From positions 4,464,001-4,528,000 of the forward strand of contig OY970326.1 of assembly GCA_963717155.1 (NCBI GenBank): a stretch of 64,000 nucleotides of DNA, read 5' to 3'. The first letter of the stretch is position 1, and every line of letters starts with the position of its first letter. This document shows positions 35,358-43,780 of this stretch, one piece after another. The DNA is from G963717155 sp963717155 (GTDB lineage: Bacteria > Actinomycetota > Thermoleophilia > Gaiellales > JALYLC01). Below the pieces are notes generated by a model. It ran no database searches. It saw only the letters and a list, made by a program, of their open reading frames with translations, and had not been told where the DNA came from. Made by a program: the position numbers and the translations under genes.

Positions 35358-36331
35358 GCGCGAAGCGGCGGCCCGCTGAGCGCCGCGGCGGCGGCCCCGA
35401 ACTCGGGGCCGAGCCTCGTCTCGAACCGCGAGACGATGGACGCATCGTCGACGCGCCGCGTCCGCTGCACGCGGCGGCGCTGGGCGCGCAGTGCGGGAAG
35501 CGCCGCCGCGACGGCGCGCGCGGCCCGCAGCTTCTGCGGCAGCCAGCCGCCCCGCGCGGCGATCACGAGCAGCGCCGCCTCGGTGGCGACGAGCAGCGGT
35601 GCGAGTCGCACGAGCGTGGCGGTCTCGTAGTTCGCGCTCAGGACGAGCAGCCTGTTGCGCTCGAGGTGGAAGTACTTCTCGGGGTTCCGGCCGAACTCGT
35701 AAGCGTGCTCCGAGCGCGCGGCGGGGCACGCGAGGATGCGCAGGCCCGCGAGGCGGAGGCGCCAGGAGAGGTCCGTGTCCTCGGCATACAGGAACAGCTC
35801 GTCCCAGAAGCCACCGACCTCCTCGAAGCGCGCCCGCGGTACGAGCAGCGATGCTCCCGAGCCGCAGGTGATCTCGTACGGCGGCCCGTCGGGCGCATGC
35901 GCCGCCGCCGGCGCCCACGAGAATCCCAGGAAGTGCTGGCGGTTCCCGGCCGTGTTGACCGAGCCGTCGGGCATGAGCACGACGCCCTGGACGGCGCCGA
36001 CATCCGGGTGGTCGTCGGCAACCTCGACGAGCGAGGCGAGCCAGCGGGGCTCCGGAACGCTGTCGTGGTTCAGGAACGCGAGGTGCCGGCCGCGTGCGAG
36101 CTCGGCCGCCTGGTTGCAGGCGGCGCCGAAGCCGACGTTCACGGCGTTGCGCACGACGCGGACACCGTCGCGGCCCTCGGCCTCGTCGGCCGAGCCATCC
36201 GGAGATGCGTTGTCGACGACGACCACGTCGAAGGTCGCGCCGACCTGCCTGGCCACCCCGTCGAGGCAGGCTCCGAGGACGCCGCGACCCTGGTAGTTGA
36301 CGACGATGATGGTCGCGTCGGTGGCCTGCAC
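35321..36331 (-). CDS. Glycosyltransferase family 2 (rhamnosyltransferase-like)
   Basis: 336 aa from GTG 36331, chosen for TAGGCT 8 bases upstream; ATG 36367 is a longer option. Motifs are ATIIVVNYQGRGVL at the start, VVVVDNASPDGS, NAVNVGFGAACNQAAEL, LAFLNHDSVPEPRWL, CGSGASLLVPRARFEEVGGF and LFLYAEDTDLSWRLRLAG. A helical C-terminal tail of about 100 residues follows. Probably adds rhamnose or a related deoxy sugar; donor unknown. Confidence 0.88.
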   Translation of the reverse strand: MQATDATIIVVNYQGRGVLGACLDGVARQVGATFDVVVVDNASPDGSADEAEGRDGVRVVRNAVNVGFGAACNQAAELARGRHLAFLNHDSVPEPRWLASLVEVADDHPDVGAVQGVVLMPDGSVNTAGNRQHFLGFSWAPAAAHAPDGPPYEITCGSGASLLVPRARFEEVGGFWDELFLYAEDTDLSWRLRLAGLRILACPAARSEHAYEFGRNPEKYFHLERNRLLVLSANYETATLVRLAPLLVATEAALLVIAARGGWLPQKLRAARAVAAALPALRAQRRRVQRTRRVDDASIVSRFETRLGPEFGAAAAALSGPPLRAYARVAGLSARS

Positions 36332-36339
36332 GAGCGCGC

Positions 36340-36345
36340 AGCCTA
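36340..36345 (-). promoter_or_regulatory. -10 box, leaderless promoter of the 35321 GT2
   Basis: TAGGCT on the minus strand, 8-base gap to GTG 36331. Confidence 0.45.
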
Positions 36346-36388
36346 CCGAGCGGTCGTTCCGGGCCATGCTGATCGGTGATGCGCGGTC

Positions 36389-36394
36389 TACACT
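36389..36394 (+). promoter_or_regulatory. -10 box, leaderless promoter of the 36403 operon
   Basis: TACACT with an 8-base gap to GTG 36403. Confidence 0.5.
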
Positions 36395-36402
36395 GACCTG
36401 TC

Positions 36403-37164
36403 GTGAAGCTGGCCCTCCTGGTCCCGCCCGAGACCCTGAGCTCGACTCGCCGCCTGCGCTGCCTCGCGATCATTCCGGCCTACAACGAGGAGGCGACGGT
36501 CGCCAGCGTGGTCAAGGAGCTCGCGGCCCTCGACATCGACCCGCTCGTGATCGACGACGGGTCTGCGGATCGCACGTACGAGGTTGCTCGCGCCGCCGGC
36601 GCACGCGTGGTGCGCCTGCCGTTCAACCTCGGCATCGGCGTCGCGGTGCAGACCGGCTACATGGCGGCGCTGCAGGGCGGTTACGACGTCGCCATACAGG
36701 TGGACGGCGACGGGCAGCATCCCGCCTCGGAGATCCCGAAGCTGCTCGTCAAGCTGCTGGAGAGCGACGCCGACCTGGTCGTCGGCTCGCGGTTCGCCGG
36801 CGAGTCGGAGTACCGCTCGTCTCGCTCTCGGCGCGCGGGAATCAGGGTGTTCGCACGCATCATCTCGTGGATCCTGCGCGTCCCCATGACCGACACGACG
36901 TCGGGGTTCCGCGCCGCTGGGCCGCGTGCGATCAAGCTCTTCGCCGACCTGTACCCGCACGACTACCCCGAGGTCGAGGCGATCCTGATCGCGTCACGGC
37001 GGGGCCTGCGGGTCGTCGAGACGCCGATCGCCATGCGCGAGCGGCAGGGCGGCGTCTCGTCCATCACGCCGCTGCGGTCGAGCTACTACATGATCAAGGT
37101 GATGCTCGCGATCGGCATGCAGGTGCTGCGCCGTCCCGAGCAGGCGGGACAGATCGAGGAGTGA
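36403..37164 (+). CDS. DPM1-like glycosyltransferase family 2
   Basis: 253 aa. Motifs are CLAIIPAYNEEATVASVVKE, LVIDDGSADRTYEVA, NLGIGVAVQTGYMAA, AIQVDGDGQHPASEIPKLL (D-x-D), VVGSRFAG and MTDTTSGFRAAGPRAI. This is the polyprenyl-phosphate sugar synthase/GT2 type without a C-terminal membrane domain. The next gene (DUF2304) overlaps its stop; the pair is common in bacterial genomes and the small membrane protein may anchor the enzyme. GTG start fixed by TACACT 8 bases upstream. Confidence 0.88.
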   Translation: MKLALLVPPETLSSTRRLRCLAIIPAYNEEATVASVVKELAALDIDPLVIDDGSADRTYEVARAAGARVVRLPFNLGIGVAVQTGYMAALQGGYDVAIQVDGDGQHPASEIPKLLVKLLESDADLVVGSRFAGESEYRSSRSRRAGIRVFARIISWILRVPMTDTTSGFRAAGPRAIKLFADLYPHDYPEVEAILIASRRGLRVVETPIAMRERQGGVSSITPLRSSYYMIKVMLAIGMQVLRRPEQAGQIEE

Positions 37165-37529
37165 GCGGTCGCGTCACGCTCGTTGCGCTGATCGGCGCGC
37201 TCGTCGTCCTGGTCGTCGTGCTCGAGCTCGTGCGCCGACGCAGGCTGCAGGAGCGCTACTCGATGCTCTGGATCGCGACGGCGCTCGTGCTGTTCGTCCT
37301 CGCGATCTGGAGCTCTGCGCTGCAGGAGATCTCCGATGCGGTCGGCATTCGCTACCCGCCGACGACCCTGTTCATCGCAGCGGGCGGCTTCTTCCTGCTG
37401 ATGCTGCTGCACTACGCCACCGTCCTCTCGCGCCTGACGGACCAGAACACGCGACTGGCGCAGCAACTTGCGTTGCTGGAGGAGCGCCTGCTTGCCGGCG
37501 AGCGGGAGACCGAGCGCAGTGTGGAGTAG
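37161..37529 (+). CDS. DUF2304 small membrane protein
   Basis: 122 aa. Three hydrophobic segments (about residues 6-22, 34-52 and 68-84) around the conserved RRRRLQERYSMLW block, then a helical C-terminus with RLTDQNTRLAQQLALLEERL, probably coiled. Matches the DUF2304 pattern, which is nearly always next to a DPM1-like GT2, as here (GTGA overlap). Probably a membrane anchor or partner for that enzyme. Confidence 0.85.
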   Translation: MSGRVTLVALIGALVVLVVVLELVRRRRLQERYSMLWIATALVLFVLAIWSSALQEISDAVGIRYPPTTLFIAAGGFFLLMLLHYATVLSRLTDQNTRLAQQLALLEERLLAGERETERSVE

Positions 37530-37563
37530 CCGGGCTCGGCGTCCGAGACCGGTCTAGGCAGGC

Positions 37564-38352
37564 GTGGTCAGCACTCCCGACGTCGTCGCGTGCATCGTCT
37601 CGCACGGGCAGCGCGACCTGCTCGGACCCTGCCTCGAGGCGCTGCGGCACGATCACGTGCCCGCCGTCGTGCTCGAGAACGTCCCGGACGGAAGTGCGGC
37701 GCTCGCACGCTCGCTCGGAGCCCGTGCGAGCTCGTCTCCGCGGCCGGCGAGCTTCGCGCAGAACCAGAACGCGCTCGCCGCGGCGACGAGCTCTCGCTAC
37801 ATCCTCGTGCTGAACCCCGACTGCGTGCCGGAGCCCGGTGCCGTGGCACGCCTCGTCTCGTTCGCCGACGCCCATCCGCGGGCCGGTCTCGTCGGCCCGC
37901 AGCTGCGGAACTCCGACGGGACCCTGCAACGCTCGCGGCGTCGCTTCCCGACCGTCGCAGGCACGCTCGTGCGACGGACGCCGCTCCGGCTGCTCGTGGG
38001 AGACGTGGAGGCGGCGCAGTCGACGCACTACCTCGCCGACGTACCCGGCGAGCCCGTCCAGTGCGACTGGATGCTCGGCGCGTGCCTGCTCGCTCGCCGC
38101 GCGATGCTCGAGGAGATCGGCGGATTCGACGTGGGCTTTCCGATGTACGGCGAGGACATCGAGCTGCAGTACCGCGCGATGCGGGCCGGCTGGGAGCGCT
38201 GGTACGTCCCCGACGCGATCGCGGTCCACGAGTATCAGCGCGTGATCGATCGCGGACTGCTCAGCCGGCGCACCGTGTGGCACCTGCGGGGCATGCTCCG
38301 CTTCGTGCGGCTGCACCCGGAGACGCTTGCGCGGCGCGCGGGGCGCGCGTGA
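37564..38352 (+). CDS. Glycosyltransferase family 2
   Basis: 262 aa. VVACIVSHGQRDLLGPCLEAL at the N-terminus, SFAQNQNALAAATSSRYILV, VLNPDCVPEPGAVA as the metal site near residue 82, CDWMLGACLLARRAMLEEIGG, and FPMYGEDIELQYRAMRAGW. A typical rhamnosyltransferase-like enzyme. GTG start; a near -10 sequence (TAGGCA) is too close to judge. The following GT2 starts in its stop codon (GTGA). Confidence 0.88.
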   Translation: MVSTPDVVACIVSHGQRDLLGPCLEALRHDHVPAVVLENVPDGSAALARSLGARASSSPRPASFAQNQNALAAATSSRYILVLNPDCVPEPGAVARLVSFADAHPRAGLVGPQLRNSDGTLQRSRRRFPTVAGTLVRRTPLRLLVGDVEAAQSTHYLADVPGEPVQCDWMLGACLLARRAMLEEIGGFDVGFPMYGEDIELQYRAMRAGWERWYVPDAIAVHEYQRVIDRGLLSRRTVWHLRGMLRFVRLHPETLARRAGRA

Positions 38353-39428
38353 CCGCGCCGCGCGAGGTCACGACGGTCATCCCGACCTACCGGCGGCCGC
38401 ACCTGCTCGAGCGGGCGATCACGAGCGTCCTGCAGCAGACGTACCCCCACCTGCGCGTGTGCGTCTACGACAACGCATCGGGCGACGAGACGGGCGAAAT
38501 CGTCGCGAGGCTGGCGCAGGCCGACCCGCGCGTGCGCTACCACTGCCACGCCGAGAACATCGGGATGGCGGCGAACTTCACGTTCGCGCTGGAGCACATC
38601 GAGACGCCGTTCTTCTCGATCCTCGCCGACGACGACTACCTGCTGCCGGGCTTCTTCGCGACGGCGATGCAGGGGTTCGATGCGCACCCGGATGCGATGT
38701 TCTCGGCCGGGTCGGTCGTCAGCATGACCGAGGAGGGGCAGGTCACGCACGTCTCGATGAGCCTCTGGGAGCGGACGGGGTACTTCCCAGCGCCAGAGGG
38801 GCTGTTCGAGTGGACGATCCCGAGGCACCCCGACATCACCGGGCTGCTGTTCCGCACCGAGGTCATCGAGCATGTCGGCTCGCTCGACCCGGCGCTCCTG
38901 AACGCCGACTACGACTTCGAGTGGCGCATCATCTCGCGCTATCCGTACGTCGTCTCGAGCGAGCCGTGCGTCGTCAGCGTCGTCCATGACACCCAGGCCA
39001 CGCGGACGAGCGACGCGGACGCGTGGCTCGCGAGCTACCACACGATGCGCGGCCACCTGGCGGCGAACGAGTCGCTGTCGGAGGACGTGCGCGCGCGAGC
39101 GCAGACGCTGCTCGCCGGCACCTTCGCCGATGCGATGCTCGTCGTGGGCCTGACGGCCGTGCGCGACCGGAACTTCGCGATCGCGCACGGTGCCGCGCGC
39201 GCGCTCGAGCACGAGTTCGGCAGGGCCCGCGAGTCGCGTCTGCTGGAGCTGCTCACGGGTGCCTGCGAGCGGGTTCCTCCGCTGCATGGCGGACTCCGGG
39301 CCGCGTACGCCCTGGTGCTCGCCTCCCGCCGCTGGCGTACGCGCGACCTGAAGCGGCAGATCGACGGCGCGTCACTCGACCGCGAACAGCTTCTCGGTGT
39401 CGGTCGGCGCCCAGCCGAGCTCTCGTAG
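38349..39428 (+). CDS. Glycosyltransferase family 2
   Basis: 359 aa. TTVIPTYRRPHLLERAITSV at the start, QQTYPHLRVCVYDNASGDET, ENIGMAANFTFALEHI, the metal site ILADDDYLLPGFF near residue 96, then PDITGLLFRTEVI and DYDFEWRIISRYP. The C-terminal third is helical without a known domain. Coupled to the previous GT2. It overlaps the convergent reductase gene by 57 bases at the 3' end, and the shared tail is coding on both strands. Confidence 0.85.
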   Translation: MTAPREVTTVIPTYRRPHLLERAITSVLQQTYPHLRVCVYDNASGDETGEIVARLAQADPRVRYHCHAENIGMAANFTFALEHIETPFFSILADDDYLLPGFFATAMQGFDAHPDAMFSAGSVVSMTEEGQVTHVSMSLWERTGYFPAPEGLFEWTIPRHPDITGLLFRTEVIEHVGSLDPALLNADYDFEWRIISRYPYVVSSEPCVVSVVHDTQATRTSDADAWLASYHTMRGHLAANESLSEDVRARAQTLLAGTFADAMLVVGLTAVRDRNFAIAHGAARALEHEFGRARESRLLELLTGACERVPPLHGGLRAAYALVLASRRWRTRDLKRQIDGASLDREQLLGVGRRPAELS

Positions 39429-40154
39429 ACGATGCGAGTCGGCGATGTCGTGGAGCTGCGGGCGCGCCGTGTCGATCTGATCGGAGGCCGGCACCCACGG
39501 GACGCCGAGGGCCATGACGAGGTCGCAGACCCGACGCAGCCGCCCGGATCCGATCGGCACGACACCGTCGAGTCGATGCTCGACCGCGACCACCACGGCG
39601 CGACCGACGTCCGATGCATGGATGAAGTCGTGGTCGCTGTCTGGCGTGCGCAGCACGACGGGCGTCGCCGCCTCGCGCGCGGCGATCGCGTGCTCGACCA
39701 GCGCCGGACGACGCCGCTCGGGGTCGACCACGTAGTACGGCCGCAGCCATGTCACCGCGCCGCTCGCGATCCCTGGTCTCATGCGCTGCCAGAGATCCCG
39801 CTTGGCCCGCGAGTACGCATCTCCGGCGCCCGATGACGCGTCGAGCGACGTGCCGGTGGCGAGCAGGCTGGCCCCGGCGGCGCGGCAGGCCTGCGCGAGC
39901 TCGAGAGACGCACGCAGCCAGGCCTCGTTGTCCGGCGAGTCGCGGTAGCCGGGAGTGCCGCTCGCGACCCAGGCGAGGTGGACGACGACCGCAGGCTGCA
40001 CTCGTTCGACGATGGCCGTCGGCACGCCGGGTGTCAGCAGGTCGTCGCGCTGGTGGTCGACCGCTTCTACGCGCATCCCCTCGACGTTCCAGTGGCGCAC
40101 GACGTGCTGTCCGATCAGCCCGCTCGCGCCGGTGATCAGGGCGACGGGGGCCAT
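39372..40154 (-). CDS. NAD(P)-dependent sugar epimerase/reductase
   Basis: 260 aa, extended SDR. TGASGLIGQHVVRHW at the N-terminus, VVHLAWVASGTPGYRD, LATGTSLDASSG, the Y-S-R-A-K catalytic pair (DAYSRAKRDLW) near residue 115, WLRPYYVVDPERR and DHDFIHASDVGRAV. Last gene of the rfbF operon, overlapping the epimerase-like gene by 19 bases. It probably reduces the 4-keto group of the CDP-6-deoxy sugar after C-methylation and epimerisation; the order of steps is inferred. Confidence 0.8.
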   Translation of the reverse strand: MAPVALITGASGLIGQHVVRHWNVEGMRVEAVDHQRDDLLTPGVPTAIVERVQPAVVVHLAWVASGTPGYRDSPDNEAWLRASLELAQACRAAGASLLATGTSLDASSGAGDAYSRAKRDLWQRMRPGIASGAVTWLRPYYVVDPERRRPALVEHAIAAREAATPVVLRTPDSDHDFIHASDVGRAVVVAVEHRLDGVVPIGSGRLRRVCDLVMALGVPWVPASDQIDTARPQLHDIADSHRLRELGWAPTDTEKLFAVE

Positions 40155-40672
40155 GCCGGCGCCTCGCTGTCGCGCTTCGAGATGACCGAGACGGGGAGCG
40201 GCCACTCGATGTTGACCGTCGGATCGCTCCAGCGCAGGCTGCGAGCCCCCTCGGGGACATACGGCGCGCTGATCACGTACGTGAGCGAGGTGTCGTCCTC
40301 GAGCGTCTGGTAGCCGTGGGCGATGCCCGGTGGGATGTGCAGCGCGATCGGCTCGTCCGCCGGAAGGTGCACCGAGATCCAGCGACCGTACGTCGGCTCG
40401 TCCGGGCGGAGGTCGACCACGACATCGAACGCCGCGCCGTGCGTGCACCAGAGCGTCTTGGACTCCTCGTGCGGCGCGGCCTGGTAGTGCATTCCCCGGA
40501 CCGTGCCTCGCCGGAGGTTCGTCGCGATCGAGATCTGGGAGACCGCGCTCTCGAGGCCCAGGCTCTCGAGCAGTGCCGTATCGACGACGCGGCGGAACCC
40601 GCCGCGCTCGTCCTCGTGCACGTCGGCGCGGATCAGCGTCACGCCGCGAATGCCCAGCGGCTCGGCCCTCAT
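40136..40672 (-). CDS. dTDP-4-dehydrorhamnose 3,5-epimerase family protein (RmlC-like)
   Basis: 178 aa cupin. DERGGFRRVVD near residue 22, TNLRRGTVRGMHYQAAPHEE with the catalytic His, VVVDLRPDEPTYGRW, GIAHGYQTLEDDTSLTYVIS and WSDPTVNIEWP near the C-terminus. All landmark RmlC positions are present. In this operon with rfbF/rfbG it should act on a CDP-4-keto-6-deoxy sugar, as a 3-, 5- or 3,5-epimerase. ATG overlaps the stop of the C-methyltransferase gene (ATGA). Confidence 0.88.
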   Translation of the reverse strand: MRAEPLGIRGVTLIRADVHEDERGGFRRVVDTALLESLGLESAVSQISIATNLRRGTVRGMHYQAAPHEESKTLWCTHGAAFDVVVDLRPDEPTYGRWISVHLPADEPIALHIPPGIAHGYQTLEDDTSLTYVISAPYVPEGARSLRWSDPTVNIEWPLPVSVISKRDSEAPAWPPSP

Positions 40673-41934
40673 GGATCGATCAGCGTCATGCCGGGCACGG
40701 CGACCCAGCGACGGGCGCCCGGCACGATCTCGCCGAGGATCGGCACGATCTCCTCGGCGAGGTTCCACGGGAGGATGAGGATGTCCGTGGCGTTGGCCTC
40801 GGCGAGCTCGCCCGGGGCGACGACCGGAATGCGGGTACCGGGCAGGAACTTCCCCTGCTTCGCGACGCTCCCGTCGGCGACGACGGCGATCTCGGACGCG
40901 ACCACTCCTGCGGCGTTCAGCAGCGTGTTGCCCTTCGCGGCGGCTCCGTAGGCGGCCACTCGCATGTCATGCGTGGAGGATCGCTCGTCGAGCCAGTCGC
41001 GCAGGGCGACTATCACCGCTCTGCTGCGTTCGGCGAAGGCCGCCCAGATCGCCGGCGACAGCAGGCCGTCGAGCAGCTCCTGCTCGATCGTCGCCCCGAC
41101 GGATGCGTCGGGCTCGCGCGCCCCCTGCTGCACGATCGTGTAGCGGTAGGAGCCACCGTGTGTCGTCAGCGGCTCGACGGATACGAGCTCGAGCCCGTGC
41201 TTGGCGACGACGCGCGCGACGGCGTGCGCCGACAGGTAGGAGAAGTGCTCGTGGTAGATCGTGTCGAACTGGGTGTCGGCGAGCAGCGTGACGAAGGAGG
41301 GGTTCTCGACCGTGACGACGGTGGTCGCGTCGCAGAGCGCCGCAAGGCCGCTGACGAAGTCGTCGAGGTCTGGCACGTGCGCCATGACGTTGTTGGCGAC
41401 GACCAGCCGCGGCTGTCCGTGCTCGGCAACGATCGCCTCGGCCGTCTCGAGGCCGAAGAACTCCGTCAGCGTCTCCACGCCCGCTGCGCGTGCGATCGCA
41501 GCGACGTTGGCAGCCGGCTCGACGCCGAGCACCGGAACGCCGAGGGCGAGGAACTCCCGCAGCAGGTAGCCGTCGTTGCTCGCGACCTCGATCACGAGGG
41601 ATTCCCCGTTCAGCCCGAGCTCGGCCTTCATCCGGGCCGCGTACGCGCGCGCATGCGCGACCCAGGACGTGCTGACCGAGGAGAGGTACGGGTAGTCGCT
41701 GAAGATCCGCTCAGGCAGCACGAACTCGCCCACCTGTCCGAGTCCGCACGAAGGACAGATCCGCAGGTGGAGGGGGAACCGCGCGTCGGGCGAGTCGGCG
41801 TGTGGCAGCAGCTCGTTCGCGAGCGGCTGCAGCCCGAGGTCGAGGACGGTCTCGAGCTCTCGTGCGCCGCAGCCGCGACAGACGCGAACCCCGTACGACG
41901 AGAGCTCGACCGCCTTCACGTCGGTTTCCGTCAC
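40669..41934 (-). CDS. Sugar C-methyltransferase (TylC3-like, Methyltransf_13/14)
   Basis: 421 aa. Zinc-binding N-terminus (CRGCG near residue 18, CPSCG near 60), SAM motif LVIEVASNDGYLLREFLALG near 105, the YHEHFSYLSAHAV block near 215 that carries the catalytic His region of TylC3-type enzymes, THGGSYRYTIVQQG, and a C-terminal Methyltransf_14 part with AAYGAAAKGNTLLNAAG. Such enzymes put a methyl on C3 of a 4-keto sugar. Coupled to rfbG (GTGA) and to the RmlC-like gene (ATGA), so its substrate is probably CDP-4-keto-6-deoxyglucose. Confidence 0.88.
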   Translation of the reverse strand: MTETDVKAVELSSYGVRVCRGCGARELETVLDLGLQPLANELLPHADSPDARFPLHLRICPSCGLGQVGEFVLPERIFSDYPYLSSVSTSWVAHARAYAARMKAELGLNGESLVIEVASNDGYLLREFLALGVPVLGVEPAANVAAIARAAGVETLTEFFGLETAEAIVAEHGQPRLVVANNVMAHVPDLDDFVSGLAALCDATTVVTVENPSFVTLLADTQFDTIYHEHFSYLSAHAVARVVAKHGLELVSVEPLTTHGGSYRYTIVQQGAREPDASVGATIEQELLDGLLSPAIWAAFAERSRAVIVALRDWLDERSSTHDMRVAAYGAAAKGNTLLNAAGVVASEIAVVADGSVAKQGKFLPGTRIPVVAPGELAEANATDILILPWNLAEEIVPILGEIVPGARRWVAVPGMTLIDP

Positions 41935-43019
41935 CGCGAGCCCTCCACCAGGGAAGCATATGTGCCGAGCTGTCGGTCGACGAGCGCCGCGGCACGCGCG
42001 CCGGTCAGGGCGGCGTGGTACCACTCCAGCGCCAGCGCGACGGCCGCCTGCCAGTCGAGCACGCTCTCCCAGCCGAGCTCCTGCGCGGCCAGCCGCGAGT
42101 CGAGCGTCAGCACGCCGGTCTCGGCGAAGCGGGTACCGGAGGACTCGGTCCACGCCGGGTCCGGGAGCGCGGCGCCGAGACGCCGCCACTCCTCGGCCGC
42201 GAACGCGACGAGCGTCGCGACCGAGACGGCCTGCTGGTCCGCCGGGCCGAAGTTCAGCCCGCGCGGGAGCGCGTCGCCCCGCGCGAGCGCCTCGACGTAA
42301 CACAGGTACCCCCGCAGCGGCTCGAGCACGTGCTGCCACGGCCGGACGCCCTCCGGTCGCCGCAGCACCGGGGAAGCGCCGGACGACCATGCGCGGACGA
42401 GGTCGGGCAGCAGGCGATCCGTTGCCCAATCGCCTCCGCCGATCACGTTGCCCGCGCGCGCCGTCGCGCGCGGGGAGGCGATCGCCGGCCAGCCCGCGAC
42501 CACGATCTCGGCTGCCGCCTTGCTCGCCGAGTAGGGCTCGCGGCCTCCCAGCGGGTGCGACTCGTCGTGCGGCGCCGGGAAGGCCGGGTCGTAGACCTTG
42601 TCGGTCGTGATCACGAGCGTCGCGATCACGCCGTCGAGGCTCGAAAGCCACTCGAGCACCCGGACCGTGCCCAGGACGTTCACCTCGAAGGTGCGGCCCG
42701 GCTGGTCGTAGCCGACCGAGACGAGCGACTGGGCGGCGAGGTGGAGCACCACCTCGGGCGCGAAGTCCTGGACGCGCCCGGTCAGGTCATCCGCGGTGAT
42801 GTCGCCGCGCGTGTCGATGACGTCCGCAAGGCCGAGTTGCTCCCAGAGCGAGGGCTGCGTCGGAAGCTCCGGGAGGGAGATGCCCATGACCTCCGCGCCG
42901 AGCGCACGGAGCCAGCACGTGAGCCAGGATCCCTTGAACCCGGTGTGGCCCGTGAGCAGGACGCGACGTCCGCTCCAGAATGCCGGATCCGGCAGCGGCT
43001 GCGGTCTCGTGTCGGTCAA
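41931..43019 (-). CDS. rfbG: CDP-glucose 4,6-dehydratase
   Basis: 362 aa. Diagnostic VLLTGHTGFKGSWLTCWLRA at the N-terminus (the G-H-T-G-F-K-G-S-W of RfbG), VVLHLAAQSLVSVGY, ATLVITTDKVYDP, the catalytic EPYSASKAAAEIVV, and GNVIGGGDWATDRLLPDLVRA. Converts CDP-glucose to CDP-4-keto-6-deoxyglucose, the common precursor for both the rfbH branch at 13-17 kb and the C-methyl branch here. TTG 43019 overlaps the rfbF stop (TTGA). Confidence 0.93.
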   Translation of the reverse strand: MTDTRPQPLPDPAFWSGRRVLLTGHTGFKGSWLTCWLRALGAEVMGISLPELPTQPSLWEQLGLADVIDTRGDITADDLTGRVQDFAPEVVLHLAAQSLVSVGYDQPGRTFEVNVLGTVRVLEWLSSLDGVIATLVITTDKVYDPAFPAPHDESHPLGGREPYSASKAAAEIVVAGWPAIASPRATARAGNVIGGGDWATDRLLPDLVRAWSSGASPVLRRPEGVRPWQHVLEPLRGYLCYVEALARGDALPRGLNFGPADQQAVSVATLVAFAAEEWRRLGAALPDPAWTESSGTRFAETGVLTLDSRLAAQELGWESVLDWQAAVALALEWYHAALTGARAAALVDRQLGTYASLVEGSR

Positions 43020-43780
43020 GCGGGAATCCACGGCGCTTCGCCGCTGTCCCACAACCGGTTCAGCTCGTCGCGATCGCGCAGGGTGTCCATCGGCTGCCAG
43101 AAGCCGTCGTGCTCGAAGGCGGCCAGCTGGCCGCGCGAGGCGAGGGTTGCCAGCGGATCTGCCTCGAGCACGCAGTCGTCGCCGGTCAGGAGAGAGAGCA
43201 TCGCCGGCTCGAACACGAAGAAGCCGCCGTTGATCCGGTCCTGCGAGCCCATCGGCTTCTCGCGGAACCGCGAGACCATGCCGTCTCGCATCTCGAGCGC
43301 ACCGAACCTCGGGGGCTGGTGCACCGCGGTGACCGTCGCCTGCGCGCCGCGGCTGCGGTGATAGTCGATCAGGCCGTCGATCGGGACGTCGGACAGCCCG
43401 TCGCCGTAGGTGAGCAGGAAGGTCTCGGTCAACATGGACGAGAGCCGCTGCAGGCGACCACCGGTCATCGTGGTCTGTCCCGTGTCGACGAGCGTCACGC
43501 GCCAGTCCTCCGGGTGCCGGGACAGGACGTCGACGGAGCCCGTGCCGAGGTCGATCGAGAGATCGGCCTCGTGCGTCAGGTAGTTGGCGAAGTACTCCTT
43601 GATCACGTAGCCCTTGTACCCGCAGGCGACGACGAAGTCGTTCAGGCCGAACGCGGCGTAGTGCCGCATGATGTGCCACAGGATCGGCCGTCCGCCGATC
43701 GCGACCATCGGCTTCGGAATCGAGTGCGTCTCCTCGGACAGCCGTGTGCCGCGGCCTCCGGCGAGGATCACGACCTTCAT
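43016..43780 (-). CDS. rfbF: Glucose-1-phosphate cytidylyltransferase
   Basis: 254 aa. MKVVILAGGRGTRLSEETH with KPMVAIGG is the nucleotidyltransferase signature with the RfbF-specific S-E-E-T. RPILWHIMRHYAAFG, FVVACGYKGYVIKEYF, LLTYGDGLSDVPI, GGFFVFEPAML and HDGFWQPMDTLRD follow, all typical of RfbF. Makes CDP-glucose from CTP and glucose-1-phosphate. ATG overlaps the previous stop (ATGA). It controls entry to all CDP-sugars of the locus. Confidence 0.94.
   Translation of the reverse strand: MKVVILAGGRGTRLSEETHSIPKPMVAIGGRPILWHIMRHYAAFGLNDFVVACGYKGYVIKEYFANYLTHEADLSIDLGTGSVDVLSRHPEDWRVTLVDTGQTTMTGGRLQRLSSMLTETFLLTYGDGLSDVPIDGLIDYHRSRGAQATVTAVHQPPRFGALEMRDGMVSRFREKPMGSQDRINGGFFVFEPAMLSLLTGDDCVLEADPLATLASRGQLAAFEHDGFWQPMDTLRDRDELNRLWDSGEAPWIPA

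Noticed and set aside
34065..36473. 802-aa minus-strand open frame
   Set aside because: Arg/Pro-rich text typical of the wrong frame of GC-rich DNA; it lies across a GT4, a GT2 and two promoters with clear motifs.
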